Both the position numbers and the translations under genes were made by a program. A stretch of DNA of 64,000 bases, taken from the NCBI RefSeq assembly GCF_029953635.1, contig NZ_CP124543.1, forward strand, positions 5,187,455 through 5,251,454, read 5' to 3'. This document shows positions 39,801 through 46,917 of this stretch, one piece after another. The stretch's first letter is position 1, and every line of letters starts with the position of its first letter. The stretch comes from Halotia branconii CENA392 (GTDB lineage Bacteria; Cyanobacteriota; Cyanobacteriia; Cyanobacteriales; Nostocaceae). The notes beneath the pieces are model-generated. The model saw nothing but the letters and a program-made list of their open reading frames with translations. It was not told the DNA's origin and did no database searches.

Positions 39801-39988
39801 TGATCTAGAAACCAAAGTCTTTGCTGGGGAAAAGATAAAGGAATTAATTTGTCAGTGCTGGCGGCTTCAATGCGCGGCAATTTAGATTTAGGAATAATCG
39901 TAGACGGTTGCTGTGCTAACAATTTTTGCAGCACAAGTTCGCGTTTTTGCGGTGAGAGATGTTCTAAACGCTTTAGTAAGTCACTCAT
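33845..39988 (-). CDS. NRPS: C-A-T-E-C
   Basis: About 2047 residues from the ATG at 39988 (MSDLLKRLEHLSPQ, the family's typical N-terminus; an in-frame ATG at 40036 would add 16). Domains: C (HHIVSDG near residue 179), A (YTSGSTGKPKG near 656), T (FFELGGDSILT near 1046), epimerase (HHLAVDGVSW near 1234) and a second C domain (HHLLIDGWS near 1718) at the C-terminus. I read the A pocket as D-A-F-F-L-G-G-T-F, which fits branched-chain aliphatic residues (Val/Ile type). The E domain makes the residue D. The last C domain should be of the DCL type, passing the chain to the terminal module encoded downstream. Confidence 0.92.
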   Translation of the reverse strand: MSDLLKRLEHLSPQKRELVLQKLLAQQPSTIIPKSKLPRIEAASTDKLIPLSFPQQRLWFLDQMEGNSATYNMAAAVEITGNLQVSILEKIIAEIIQRHAILRTNFKTIDGNAVQIITPQLTINIPVIDLQTLPAAARFAEVERLAIAEQLQPFDLTQDCLLRVTLLHLASESYVLLVTMHHIVSDGWSLGVFIQEFSSLYTAFSQNQPSPLTGLTIQYADFAHWQRQCLQGEVLENQLNYWRQQLAGIPPILELPTDRPRPPVQTFQGQTLNFELNQNLTKQLNILCQKSGTTMFMTLMAAFATLLYRYSNQSDIVIGSPIANRDRQETYPLIGLFVNTLVLRTNLEGNPSFAELLQRVKQVALDAYAHQDVPFERLVEALQPERSLSHMPLFQVAFAMQNAPMGKLELPNLSLNLLKIENSTAKFDLTLSMQETESGLLGEWEFNSDLFDATTITRMAGHFQTLLENLVVNPQQPVAEVSLLSASEQHQLLVEWNDTATDYPQGKCIHQLFAEWVEQTPNAVAVVFENQQLTYRELNDRANQLAHQLQNLGVKPDVLVGICVERSLEMIVGLLGILKAGGAYVPLDPNYPAERLSLMLSDAQVQVLLTQQHLTHQFSELGVRQICLDTDWETINQNSQENPVNTTTVENVAYVIYTSGSTGKPKGVMVPHRGVNRLVLNTNYVPISTSDVFAQVSNCSFDAATFEIWGALLNGARLVIVSQDIVLSPQQFATCIQQQKLGIMFLTAALFNQMAKEVPTAFQTMRYLLVGGEALDPRWIKKVLQHGAPEHLLNGYGPTENTTFSVCHHIQDVAEKTTNIPIGRAIANTQTYVLDRHLQPVPVGVYGELYLGGDGLALGYLNRPELNAEKFIPNPFDNSQYLYKTGDLVRYLPDGNIEFINRIDNLVKIRGFRIELGEIEAVIQQHPDIANVVVLVREDEPGEKRIVAYVVLHELAATTVKELRDFLKAKMPEYMLPSAFVMLESLPINPNGKVDRRVLPAPKTSRSDFDTNLILPRTKTEKILANIWADVLRLKQVGINDNFFELGGDSILTIQVVARANQAGLQLTPKQLFHHQTIAELSTVVDTTLPVQAEQGLVTGSLPLTPIQQWFFEQNLPQPEHFNQSVLLSVPTDLKAEILEQALQQLLLHHDALRLRFVQEDESWLQTNADANATVPLTCVDLAKIAPQEKQAALETAANKLQASLNLSQELMQVALFHFGAEQPARLLIIVHHLAVDGVSWRILVEDLFNAYQQLNRGETIQLPAKTSSFKEWSHRLAEYGSSETLTTELDFWLAQSSGSIPLPVDYNQQNNTVASSAQVSVSLDAEQTRALLQEVPAVYNTQINDVLLTALAQSFAQWTGESSLLVDVEGHGREELFADIDLSRTVGWFTCLFPIKLKLAANADAGKTLKSIKEQLRPCQKRGINYGILRYFTQDSAIRQQLATATPAQVSFNYLGQFDQELSESGAWKLAQESAGAEQSILGDRTHLLEVNALVASGKLQLNWTYSQNIHQQSTIEALAANFINALTDIINHCQSTDVGGYTPSDFPEAELTQEYLDNLIAEMATRDIANHKKNIESIYPLSPMQEGILFHTLYDPDSGVYNELLNCTLHGDLNTTAFEQAWQRVVERHPVLGTFFVWENLKKPHQVVCKSINLPFVHYDWRALSFGEQQQQLQAFLEADRNRGFELHQAPLMRCSLIQMADDTYEFVWCFHHLLIDGWSLPVIVQEAFAFYNALNKGHDLYLTTPRPFKDYITWLQQQDLTQAEQFWQQTLKGFTTPIVLNADKSVVHHPQQKQSYHEQTIKLPADLTTALESLSRQHQFTFNNLMQGTWALLLKHYSGHEDVVFGSTVSGRPPSLAGIETMVGMFVNTLPVRVQISGERELLPWLQELHIQQIEREQYSYTPLVEIQRVSEIPMGTAMFETNIGFYNYPIDPALQNSNDRLKIDNVSNIERTKYPLGLVVIPGANLSVGLSYEGNRFTHDTVARMLEDVVTVLHKIAAQPHTKLQVLEQILAQANKQRNLAKEQEFLQVRRNKFKNLQTKSIR

Positions 39989-40106
39989 AAATTTATTGCT
40001 TGTATTTAACAAGGTAACTTTGGTTAAGTTACACAACTTTAGTGGTTAGTGTCGGTCAAAATTTCTATAGGGAAAGCTCAATTAATTTATGCAGCCACTA
40101 CTCGAA

Positions 40107-40216
40107 ATATAGGAATCTGGTTTGATTTGGAGAACTTACTCGTAGAGGTAGGAAACAGGGAACAAGGCTCTTTAAGGTGTAGTGAATTTTTTCAAAAATC
40201 AAATATGAGTCCTATA
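40107..40216. repeat. Extended leader repeat, copy 3
   Basis: It matches 32057-32184 (CTGGTTTGATTTGGAGAACT, GTAGAGGTAGGAAACAGGGA, TTCAAAAATCAAATATGA). It is about 120-230 bp upstream of the C-A-T-E-C NRPS start and also lies in the shared gap with the divergent sigma-like gene. Confidence 0.55.
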
Positions 40217-40281
40217 GTTAATTACTAGTAAAATTTCTTAAGTATAATAAACTAGATTAGAGAATGCTGTTCATAACATTC

Positions 40282-40308
40282 TTGATTATGTATAATTTTA
40301 TGTATAAT
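40282..40308 (+). promoter_or_regulatory. Candidate promoter of the sigma-like gene
   Basis: TATAAT at 40303-40308 with TTGATT at 40282-40287 (spacing 15, shorter than the usual 17), 18 bp before the ATG at 40327. A GTA-N8-TAC match at 40302-40315 overlaps it but is too close to the start codon to be a classical NtcA activation site. The region is very AT-rich, so chance matches are likely. Confidence 0.3.
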
Positions 40309-40326
40309 ATGATACTAAAATAAGTC

Positions 40327-41529
40327 ATGCGTTCACGTCAAAGCATCACTGAGCAGTTTACGACTTTCTTACAATTCGATACTGACAGGGCAATCAGTTG
40401 GGCAGTTGATGCTAAACTACGGAGAAATTTGATTACCTGTCAAACACGTCTTTTGCAAGCAGAAGAAACCGAGAACTTTTGGGTATGTTATTGGTATAAA
40501 GTATGGCAAGAGCAACCAGGAGGTTTAGCAAGGGGACATTTTTCGGCTTATTTACAAGAAGTATGTTACTGGGCGGTTTACAGAATAGTTGCAAATCTTT
40601 CCTCTACGCAACATACATTGTCTGACTGCTTTCAAATGGTAATTGTTCGTGTTGATAAGGTTTTGAAAGGGTTTAAACCTAATCTCAGCTTTAATCTGAA
40701 AAATTATGCAAGTGCGATTTTCAGCAGTGAATTTAAGGAAATGCTGCGATCGCAAAACGAAATTGATATTTGTACTAATTGGCGATTGTTAAGAAAGCTG
40801 ACTCAAAAGCGTTTAGTAGAGTCTTTACAAAATCAGGGGATTCATGAAGATGTTATTCAACGCTATGTGTTAGCGTGGAAATGCTATCAAGCGTTATATG
40901 CTCCTAAGCAAATTGTTGGCACTCGCAAATTATCTAGACCTGATGATGCCACATGGAAAGCGATCGCCCAGCTTTATAATTTCCAACGTCACACCCAACT
41001 TTCGCAACCAGGGCCGGAGTGTAGTGAGGAAACAATGGAGAAATGGCTGGTTATTTGTGCCAAAGCAGTACGAGATTATTTTTATCCCCGTCTGATTTCT
41101 TTAAATGTCTCTGTAGGGGAAGACACTTCTAAGGACGAATATATAGATATAGTCCCACAACTCCAGCAAGATTCCTGGATGACAGAAATCCTGGAGCAAG
41201 AAGAACTGCTCAACAGACAGTCCCAGCAATCTCAAATTAGCAACGTCCTAGTTGCGGCTTTGAATGAACTAGATCAAGAAGCTCAAGATATCATTCAGCT
41301 TTATTACAGTAAAGGCTTAACTCAACAACAGATTGCTCAACAGCTAGACATCAAGCAGTACACCATTTCTCGCCGACTTGCCAAAGCCAAAAATGCTTTA
41401 CTGCTGAAATTAGTAACTTGGAGTCAACAATCGCTGCATATTTCTCTCAACTCACTGGTACTAAATTATGTGAACACTATTCTAGAAGAATGGTTACAAA
41501 CTTACTATAATCGTTCTCCTCTGAATTAA
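40327..41529 (+). CDS. Sigma-70 family-like factor
   Basis: A 400-residue protein. Residues about 310-355 form a region-4 helix-turn-helix (ALNELDQEAQDIIQLYY, then LTQQQIAQQLDIKQYTISRR). The N-terminal 250 residues carry helical segments (FQMVIVRVDKVLKGF and others) compatible with a diverged region 2 but not recognisable as a standard one. It therefore resembles the atypical sigma factors that pair with DUF1822 proteins in Nostoc relatives. It is divergent from the NRPS operon and 12 bp before the DUF1822 gene. It may act on this cluster, which is inference. Confidence 0.7.
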   Translation: MRSRQSITEQFTTFLQFDTDRAISWAVDAKLRRNLITCQTRLLQAEETENFWVCYWYKVWQEQPGGLARGHFSAYLQEVCYWAVYRIVANLSSTQHTLSDCFQMVIVRVDKVLKGFKPNLSFNLKNYASAIFSSEFKEMLRSQNEIDICTNWRLLRKLTQKRLVESLQNQGIHEDVIQRYVLAWKCYQALYAPKQIVGTRKLSRPDDATWKAIAQLYNFQRHTQLSQPGPECSEETMEKWLVICAKAVRDYFYPRLISLNVSVGEDTSKDEYIDIVPQLQQDSWMTEILEQEELLNRQSQQSQISNVLVAALNELDQEAQDIIQLYYSKGLTQQQIAQQLDIKQYTISRRLAKAKNALLLKLVTWSQQSLHISLNSLVLNYVNTILEEWLQTYYNRSPLN

Positions 41530-41541
41530 GGTAGCAATTAT

Positions 41542-42720
41542 ATGATTGACTTGGATGGATTAGCCTTAAGAAACTCTACACACCTTTGGTTAGAAATTTC
41601 GGAAACTGAGCAAAGAAAAATTTGGGATCAAAGTCCAGCTTTTTCTACGGATAATCGGCGGTGGACTGCTTATCTCAATCGGTTGAGCCTGGACACTTTT
41701 CTACCTTGGCTACAAGCAGAATACACTCCTGAAGCGATTCCTTTTCCTCGACTAGCAGCTTTACCCAGCGTTTGGGAAGTGGTCAACGGTGTTGGAATTT
41801 CGTTCAAGACAAAACGCATGGTATTAATCCCCTCAGAAACTATTGATTTAAGCGAACTGCGCGTTCCGCAAGAGTGGGTAGACATTCCCAGCTGGACAGC
41901 AGATTATTACCTCGCAGTACAAGTAAATCTCGAAGAAGGCTGCATTCGGATTTGGGGATACACTACCCATGCTCTATTAAAAAGTATGGGTAGTTATGAC
42001 GCAAGCGATCGCGCTTATTGTTTGGATGGTGAGCATTTGATTTCTGACCTCGATATTCTGTGGATGGCAAATCAAATCTGTGCCGAAGAACCGACTCGTT
42101 TTGCACAAACAGCACCTTTACCAGAATTAGCGATCGCGCAAGTACAAAATTTATTGCAACGCCTAGGCAATCCGGCTTTAGTTTTACCCCGTCTAGCAGT
42201 ACCCTTTACCACCTGGGGCAAACTCCTAGAACATGGAGGATGGAGAGAACGTTTGTACGAGCAACGTCAAGGGCAACAACAAAAGTGGTCAGTTCGTCAA
42301 TGGTTGCAAACAGGTGTATCAGATTTTGCACAAACATTTGGCTGGCACAACATTGAGCTAGAGCCAAATTTCTCAGGAGCCAAAGGTTTAGAGCCAACAA
42401 CTGCATTGCCAACTTTAGTGCGAACACTTACTATTGCTGGACAAGAATATGAATTGCAAGTCAAGGCAAAGAATAGTCTTACAGATAGAGTCTGGCGATT
42501 TGAACTGCAAAATGCAATCAGAGGTGAAATGATTGCCCAAGGAACAAAATTACGACTATTGACAGAAAATTTACAACCATTTGATGGCAATCAAGTACAA
42601 GCTGATACTCCGGTAAAGAGGCTTTACATAGAAGTGGCATTGGGTGATATTGAGGAAGGATTAGTATGGGAAATAGAACCAACGCCTGAAGATTTTGAAC
42701 ACGAAATTTTGTTTTTTTGA
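41542..42720 (+). CDS. DUF1822 family protein
   Basis: A 392-residue soluble protein with the features I associate with DUF1822: an N-terminal HLWLEISETEQRKIWDQS stretch, a central VNLEEGCIRIWGYTTH segment and an acidic C-terminus. Function unknown. These proteins are commonly encoded next to sigma-like factors in filamentous cyanobacteria, as here (12-bp gap), and may act as partner or regulator of the factor. Confidence 0.7.
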   Translation: MIDLDGLALRNSTHLWLEISETEQRKIWDQSPAFSTDNRRWTAYLNRLSLDTFLPWLQAEYTPEAIPFPRLAALPSVWEVVNGVGISFKTKRMVLIPSETIDLSELRVPQEWVDIPSWTADYYLAVQVNLEEGCIRIWGYTTHALLKSMGSYDASDRAYCLDGEHLISDLDILWMANQICAEEPTRFAQTAPLPELAIAQVQNLLQRLGNPALVLPRLAVPFTTWGKLLEHGGWRERLYEQRQGQQQKWSVRQWLQTGVSDFAQTFGWHNIELEPNFSGAKGLEPTTALPTLVRTLTIAGQEYELQVKAKNSLTDRVWRFELQNAIRGEMIAQGTKLRLLTENLQPFDGNQVQADTPVKRLYIEVALGDIEEGLVWEIEPTPEDFEHEILFF

Positions 42721-42838
42721 ATATGTCAATGTCATGATTTTCCTAATATAGATTTTTATTCATAGTTATTACTTCTAACGATATAAGACAAATAACTAAA
42801 AATAGTGCATTCTAAAAGTAGTGTAAATATAGTCAATT

Positions 42839-43243
42839 ATGGATGCTGCTAAACGCCTTGCTACTCTAAATCGCATTCGCAAACTCAGCCGTTTGATGGA
42901 TACATCTATACGCATCCCTCTCACAAATTTTCATATTGGAATAGACCCAATTATCGGTTTAGTTCCAGGTGCTGGTGATTTAATCAGTACAGCGTTTTCA
43001 GCTTACATTATATTTTTAGCTACCCGCTTCGGCATTTCACGTCAAGACTTAACCAAAATGATTTTTAATGTTGGTTTAGAAACAGTGGTGGGTACTGTGC
43101 CTTTTGTGGGTGATTTATTTGATGCTTTCTATAAGTCCAATATTCGTAATTTGGCAATTTTAGAGCAACATTTGACAGGGGTTAAACCAGAAATTAAAGA
43201 AATTTCTGATGAACTTTATAAAAGTAAATTCCCTCAAGTTTGA
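42839..43243 (+). CDS. DUF4112 membrane protein
   Basis: A 134-residue protein with two hydrophobic segments. The paired motifs DPIIGLVPGAGDLIS (about 40) and VVGTVPFVGDLFDA (about 86) define DUF4112. The function is unknown. It is a stand-alone gene between the DUF1822 gene and a MITE-like element. Confidence 0.8.
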   Translation: MDAAKRLATLNRIRKLSRLMDTSIRIPLTNFHIGIDPIIGLVPGAGDLISTAFSAYIIFLATRFGISRQDLTKMIFNVGLETVVGTVPFVGDLFDAFYKSNIRNLAILEQHLTGVKPEIKEISDELYKSKFPQV

Positions 43244-43319
43244 GAAAGCATATTTAATGTTTTCGTGGTAGATTGAAAACATTATTTAACTGTAGAGCGA
43301 CAAATTATTTGACCACCTA

Positions 43320-43490
43320 TACCGTTTCACTTTAAAGTTGATACATTTGGGCAAGCAGGGGAAGCAGCACTTAGGCTACGCGGTAGTTGAGCGCACTTGT
43401 ACTGAGCGAAGTCGAAGTAGTCGAAACTCAGTGACCGGAGGCAGGGGGAGTAAGAAAAGTAATTTGTATCAATAATTTCGTGAAATGGTA
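43320..43490. repeat. MITE-like element, copy 3
   Basis: The same terminal sequences as at 5125 and 26328. The 171-bp core holds a short GGGGAAGCA run and a block (GTACTGAGCGAAGTCGAAGT) resembling dispersed repeats. Flanking triplets are CTA and TTA, an imperfect match to a 3-bp duplication. The 177 bp between it and the IS630-type element contain nothing I can identify. Confidence 0.65.
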
Positions 43491-43720
43491 TTACCCCTCT
43501 TTTGTCACTTTCCGAGTATTCTGAATAAAAGGATTAAAAGAAAAAGTTCTGGAAGGTAAGCAGGGCAATGGATCAATACAAGATATAGACAAGATCCTAG
43601 CTAGTTTGTTTTGTGATATTTATAACCACGAACCATATTCCAAAGATCCCCGCGAAACAAGATTTGATATCATGTCCGGATAATCGCTTACGATAAAAGC
43701 AGGGAGCGCAAAGATGAGTC

Positions 43721-44212
43721 ATGCCAAAACGAATTAGTGTAGCCAAACATTTAAGTATTGAAGAGCTAGAAAAACGTTATCGTCAAGCTAAAGATGGCAT
43801 AGAAAGCCGTCAGTATCAGATTATTTGGTTAGTAGCACAAGGTAAAAAAACGGAAGAAGTAGAGGAAATAACAGGCTACAGCAAAACATGGATATACGGA
43901 TTGGTAAAAAGATACAACGAATTTGGAGTGGGATACTTAGGCGATCGCAGGCAGTTAAACCAAGGTAAACAGCCTGTAGTGGATGATATGCAACAAGCAC
44001 AGTTATGGCAGGCATTACAAGAGAAAGCACCAGATGGAGGGCTATGGAACGGTCGAAAGGTAGCAGACTGGCTAACTGAAGTCACAGGAAATCAGATCAG
44101 CCGACAGAGGGGATGGGAGATATTACGGCAGATGACTTTTAGACTCAGAGTACCTCGCCCGTCTCACACTAAAAGCGATCATTTTGAGCAAGAAGCCTGG
44201 AAAAAAAACTAG
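43721..44212 (+). CDS. IS630 transposase, N-terminal (helix-turn-helix) frame
   Basis: A 163-residue DNA-binding half. Two helix-turn-helix units (IIWLVAQGKKTEEVEEITGY then SKTWIYGLVKRY; and GRKVADWLTEVTG) are followed by a proline-rich link. The frame ends at TGG-AAA-AAA-AAC-TAG. Slipping back one base on the A8 run gives TGG-AAA-AAA-AAA-CTA and continues into the catalytic frame with no gap, so the functional transposase is probably one fused protein of about 345 residues. Confidence 0.88.
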   Translation: MPKRISVAKHLSIEELEKRYRQAKDGIESRQYQIIWLVAQGKKTEEVEEITGYSKTWIYGLVKRYNEFGVGYLGDRRQLNQGKQPVVDDMQQAQLWQALQEKAPDGGLWNGRKVADWLTEVTGNQISRQRGWEILRQMTFRLRVPRPSHTKSDHFEQEAWKKN

Positions 44213-44262
44213 CGACACAAGTAAAACAACTCCAAACTATCTATCCAGATGCAGAAGTTCAG

Positions 44263-44781
44263 TTGTGGTGTGAAGATGAACATCGTTTAGGACTCAAACC
44301 GATTTTGCGACGAGTGTATGTACCTGAAGGAGAAACACCAATTGCTGATGTCCATTGGCGGTTTAAATGGTTATGGTTGTATGCTTTTGTACATCCCAAA
44401 ACAGGAGAGAGCTATTGGTGGATTCTGCCTTACGTGAACACAGAATTGTTTAATCAGGTTTTGGCTGATTTTGCTCGTGAATTTGGATTAGGTAAAAATA
44501 AACACATTTTATTAGCTGTTGACCGTGCTGGCTGGCATACCAGTAAAAATTTACAGATTCCTGAAGGACTACATTTAACATTTTTGCCTTCTCACTCACC
44601 TGAGTTACAGCCGGCAGAAAGGTTGTGGACTTTGGTGGACGAACCAATCGCTAATCAATCGTTTAACTCACTCAATGATTTGGAGAATATTTTATTTCAT
44701 CGCTGTCAGTCTTTACTTCAACAGCAAGATTTAATTCGTGGGTTAACTGGTTTTCATTGGTGGCTTCAGATTGGAGTTTAA
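44263..44781 (+). CDS. IS630 transposase, C-terminal DDE frame
   Basis: The catalytic half. The acidic triad is readable as D in WCEDEHRL (near the start), D in LLAVDRAGWHTS and E in HSPELQPAERLW, the classical IS630 DDE pattern. The frame is open from about 44213 (just after the A8 slip site) even though the first ATG is at 44263. No internal stop is seen, so the element may be active. Confidence 0.88.
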   Translation: MWCEDEHRLGLKPILRRVYVPEGETPIADVHWRFKWLWLYAFVHPKTGESYWWILPYVNTELFNQVLADFAREFGLGKNKHILLAVDRAGWHTSKNLQIPEGLHLTFLPSHSPELQPAERLWTLVDEPIANQSFNSLNDLENILFHRCQSLLQQQDLIRGLTGFHWWLQIGV

Positions 44782-44964
44782 TCGTAAGTGATTATCCGGA
44801 CATGATATGACAACAGTTCTGGCTATCTTTATCAGTCATCACCTAAAATTTAAGAAATCATCTTGTGTTAACTAATGTTAAGTATTAGTTGCCAAACAGA
44901 AGCTATCCAGTTTGCAAGACACATAAACTGGAATAGGCATTCAACTTAAACCTTTGCTTAGTTT

Positions 44965-45213
44965 TCAGGTATCTGGTTTTAAAACTTGCTTACCGTGTTT
45001 CTCGAAAATAATTAAACTCCCATCTTCCAGTAAATAGCCTAACTGGAGTTTGTTGTTGCGAATTTCTCGGTGACAACGTTTGAGAGTGGCAGTAAATTCT
45101 GCTAATTGTCTTCGACGAAATCCTTCATCTTGCTGAGCATGGTAAATAGCGTAGATATGCAAAGCTTCCGCAGCAGAGAGGCCGATTGGTTCCGGCTGTT
45201 TTTTAAACGGCAC
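44965..45213 (-). CDS. Hypothetical small protein
   Basis: An 82-residue basic protein, not recognised. It starts 30 bp after the stop of the 163-residue gene upstream on the same strand and ends the island's left operon. It contains many charged residues (FRRRQLAEFTATLKRCHREI), suggesting a helical, possibly nucleic-acid-binding protein. Confidence 0.55.
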   Translation of the reverse strand: MPFKKQPEPIGLSAAEALHIYAIYHAQQDEGFRRRQLAEFTATLKRCHREIRNNKLQLGYLLEDGSLIIFEKHGKQVLKPDT

Positions 45214-45243
45214 TTTTCCAGAATCCTCCAGATACTTGAAGAA

Positions 45244-45735
45244 CTAATTTCCCTGTTCTGCCCGCTTGCGCTTTCCTTGCGGTTTAACTTCCTCAGTCAC
45301 GTTAATTAGACCAGAACCGCGCATAGCTCGGTACATTAAGTCCCACTCAATAGCACACCAAAATTCCTCAAAGGAATCAAACTGCTTTTGAAAGCGGTAA
45401 AAATCTGGATAAAAATCTTGATAAATAATTGCGGCCATTGCCCTATGTGCAAGAGAGATTTCTGCATACGGCCGATAAGGTGCTTGTTCGTTAACAGCAT
45501 ATATTTTTTGTAGTTCTTTTGCATCGATTAGCAAGGCTTGTTGCCAGTTATTAGTTAATCTGGCGTGTCGGCGCATTGCTTCCATCATAATTTTGCCGTT
45601 GCCTTGTTCAACGGTTTTTATATCTGAGTACCTGTCTCGAACGACTTGATCTGGTAAATTGTGCAAATAATTCAATGCAATAAAGGTTGTAGGCGATATG
45701 GAAGGTTGCGGGAGGGTTTTCTTTGCCTTGTTCAT
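45244..45735 (-). CDS. Hypothetical protein
   Basis: A 163-residue soluble protein with a basic C-terminus (KPQGKRKRAEQGN). No recognised domain. It follows the PLD-like gene by 34 bp on the same strand and is probably part of the same operon. In the second PLD set (56.8-58.1 kb) the companion small proteins have different sequences. Confidence 0.6.
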   Translation of the reverse strand: MNKAKKTLPQPSISPTTFIALNYLHNLPDQVVRDRYSDIKTVEQGNGKIMMEAMRRHARLTNNWQQALLIDAKELQKIYAVNEQAPYRPYAEISLAHRAMAAIIYQDFYPDFYRFQKQFDSFEEFWCAIEWDLMYRAMRGSGLINVTEEVKPQGKRKRAEQGN

Positions 45736-45769
45736 CTAACTTCAAACTTTTCAAATTTAAATGTCTATT

Positions 45770-46270
45770 TTAATGTTCAAAGTGCTGTATGCAAACTTGC
45801 CGCAACTGAGCAATACTGCGTTCGTCATGGTAGTATGTGTACAACTCAATGTTTTGATTGACTCCCCCTGCGGTTAAATTGAGGGAACCATCAACTGCAC
45901 CGTAACGACCAACGTATGCCTTGGCGTGCAATTCTGATAACGTTCGCACCTGAATGCGATCGCTCTTATTGCCCAGTTGTCTCAATAAAGGATAATACTC
46001 TTTATCGCTACCTACTGTGATGTACACTTTACCGCCATTGGCGGCCATTTGATGTAGAATGTCAAACAGGTGTAGTGCTTCTTGCTTTGTCTCTACAATT
46101 TCCCCAAAAGAGACATAATAGGGTTTTTCTAAACGGAAATTTGTTACCCAAGGCGAAACAATCCAAAACTCGTAACTGCCTTCTAGTTGTGATGCTAAAA
46201 TCTCATTGAGCAGAAAGTTGTAAAGCATTGCTTGACCACTGGGTTGCAATTGAGTTGATTGCTTTGCCAT
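45770..46270 (-). CDS. PLD-family nuclease-like protein (DpdK/DrmC type), copy A
   Basis: A 166-residue protein with one phospholipase D HKD-type motif: ELHAKAYVG (H-x-K, about residue 114) followed by DGSLNLTAGG (G-S-x-N, about residue 130). An N-terminal FWIVSPWVTNF strand is shared with the protein at 56778-57293. Small single-HKD PLD proteins act as dimers and occur as DpdK in Dpd systems and DrmC in DISARM. It starts 10 bp after the stop of the IS-interrupted gene. I assign it to the PLD family with confidence; the DpdK name is tentative. Confidence 0.75.
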   Translation of the reverse strand: MAKQSTQLQPSGQAMLYNFLLNEILASQLEGSYEFWIVSPWVTNFRLEKPYYVSFGEIVETKQEALHLFDILHQMAANGGKVYITVGSDKEYYPLLRQLGNKSDRIQVRTLSELHAKAYVGRYGAVDGSLNLTAGGVNQNIELYTYYHDERSIAQLRQVCIQHFEH

Positions 46271-46280
46271 TGGCAGAACC

Positions 46281-46526
46281 TCATTTAATAGGACGAACTG
46301 TTACTTGAATGACAGGTAATTCGTTTGGTTTTAAGTTGTTAGGGTAAATAGTTTGAATATCGGTAATCATTGGGTAAACCATGCCGATATCTGTGTCGAT
46401 ACCTGCATCTGTTAAGTAACTAATTGTGGCGCACAAGGATGCAAGATTATCGCTTCTTACCCGTAAGTAAATTGTTTGACAGCCATTTTCCAGCAAGGTT
46501 CTCATTAGACCTCTTGCATGAATCAA
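46281..46526 (-). pseudogene. 3' fragment of an IS-interrupted gene
   Basis: Only the part from MRTLLENG onward (74 codons) belongs to the host gene; the first seven codons are IS sequence. Removing the IS and one ATT target copy rejoins this frame with the 187-codon frame at 47389-47952 as ISER-MRTLLENG, in phase. The fragment ends in MITDIQTIYPNNLKPNELPV and VTVRPI. The family is not identified. Confidence 0.75.
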
Positions 46527-46909
46527 GAAAAAAGAGCAAGTTCATAGTTAATCAATCCAGCAATCAAATTGCATCGCAAGCCAAAACGTTTTCTACGATT
46601 ACGATATTGTTCTTTAAGGATGCGAAAAATCTTCAATCGACGGTTGAGATGTTCGCCAACAATACGTAGGCTAGCTAAGTGACGATTGTGTTGGCGTTCT
46701 GGAGTAGATAAATCTTTCCCACGAGGTTTCCTACTGGGTATGCAGCTGTTGGGATGAAGTTTGGCAATACCTTGATAACCTTTATCAGCTAAACACAACT
46801 GTGAAGTATGAAATCTGACCCTAGTATTTCTCCATAAACGAAAGTCATGGATGCGACCAACTCCATAAGCTGTACAAAGAATTTTGCCAGTAGCTTGGTC
46901 AACTACCAA
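46523..46909 (-). CDS. IS5-family transposase, C-terminal frame
   Basis: The catalytic C-terminal half, 128 residues. It has a D in HDFRLWRNT, a D in CLADKGYQG and an E in IVGEHLNRRLKIFRIL, typical of IS5 DDE transposases. The frame is open upstream to the A9 slip site at about 46961-46969, giving PKKKQRRYYSGKKKRHTLKA after a -1 shift. Confidence 0.87.
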   Translation of the reverse strand: MVVDQATGKILCTAYGVGRIHDFRLWRNTRVRFHTSQLCLADKGYQGIAKLHPNSCIPSRKPRGKDLSTPERQHNRHLASLRIVGEHLNRRLKIFRILKEQYRNRRKRFGLRCNLIAGLINYELALFS

Positions 46910-46917
46910 TTGTGCTT

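Larger units (their letters stand above)
43668..44807. mobile_element. IS630-family insertion sequence
   Basis: The element body is 43670-44805 (1136 bp). It has near-perfect 25-bp inverted ends (TCATGTCCGGATAATCGCTT then ACGAT; one mismatch between ends) flanked by TA on both sides, the TA target duplication of IS630/Tc1-mariner elements. It encodes a transposase split over two frames joined at an A8 run (44211-44218), as is usual for a programmed -1 frameshift in this family. It marks the left edge of the defence island. Confidence 0.92.

Noticed and set aside
40302..40315. NtcA site for the sigma-like gene
   Set aside because: The GTA-N8-TAC match overlaps a TATAAT box and is 11 bp from the start codon, too close for activation, and the region is AT-rich.
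46281..46526. A small independent gene starting MIHARGLMRTLL
   Set aside because: The start lies inside the IS inverted repeat; the rest joins the upstream frame once the IS is removed.
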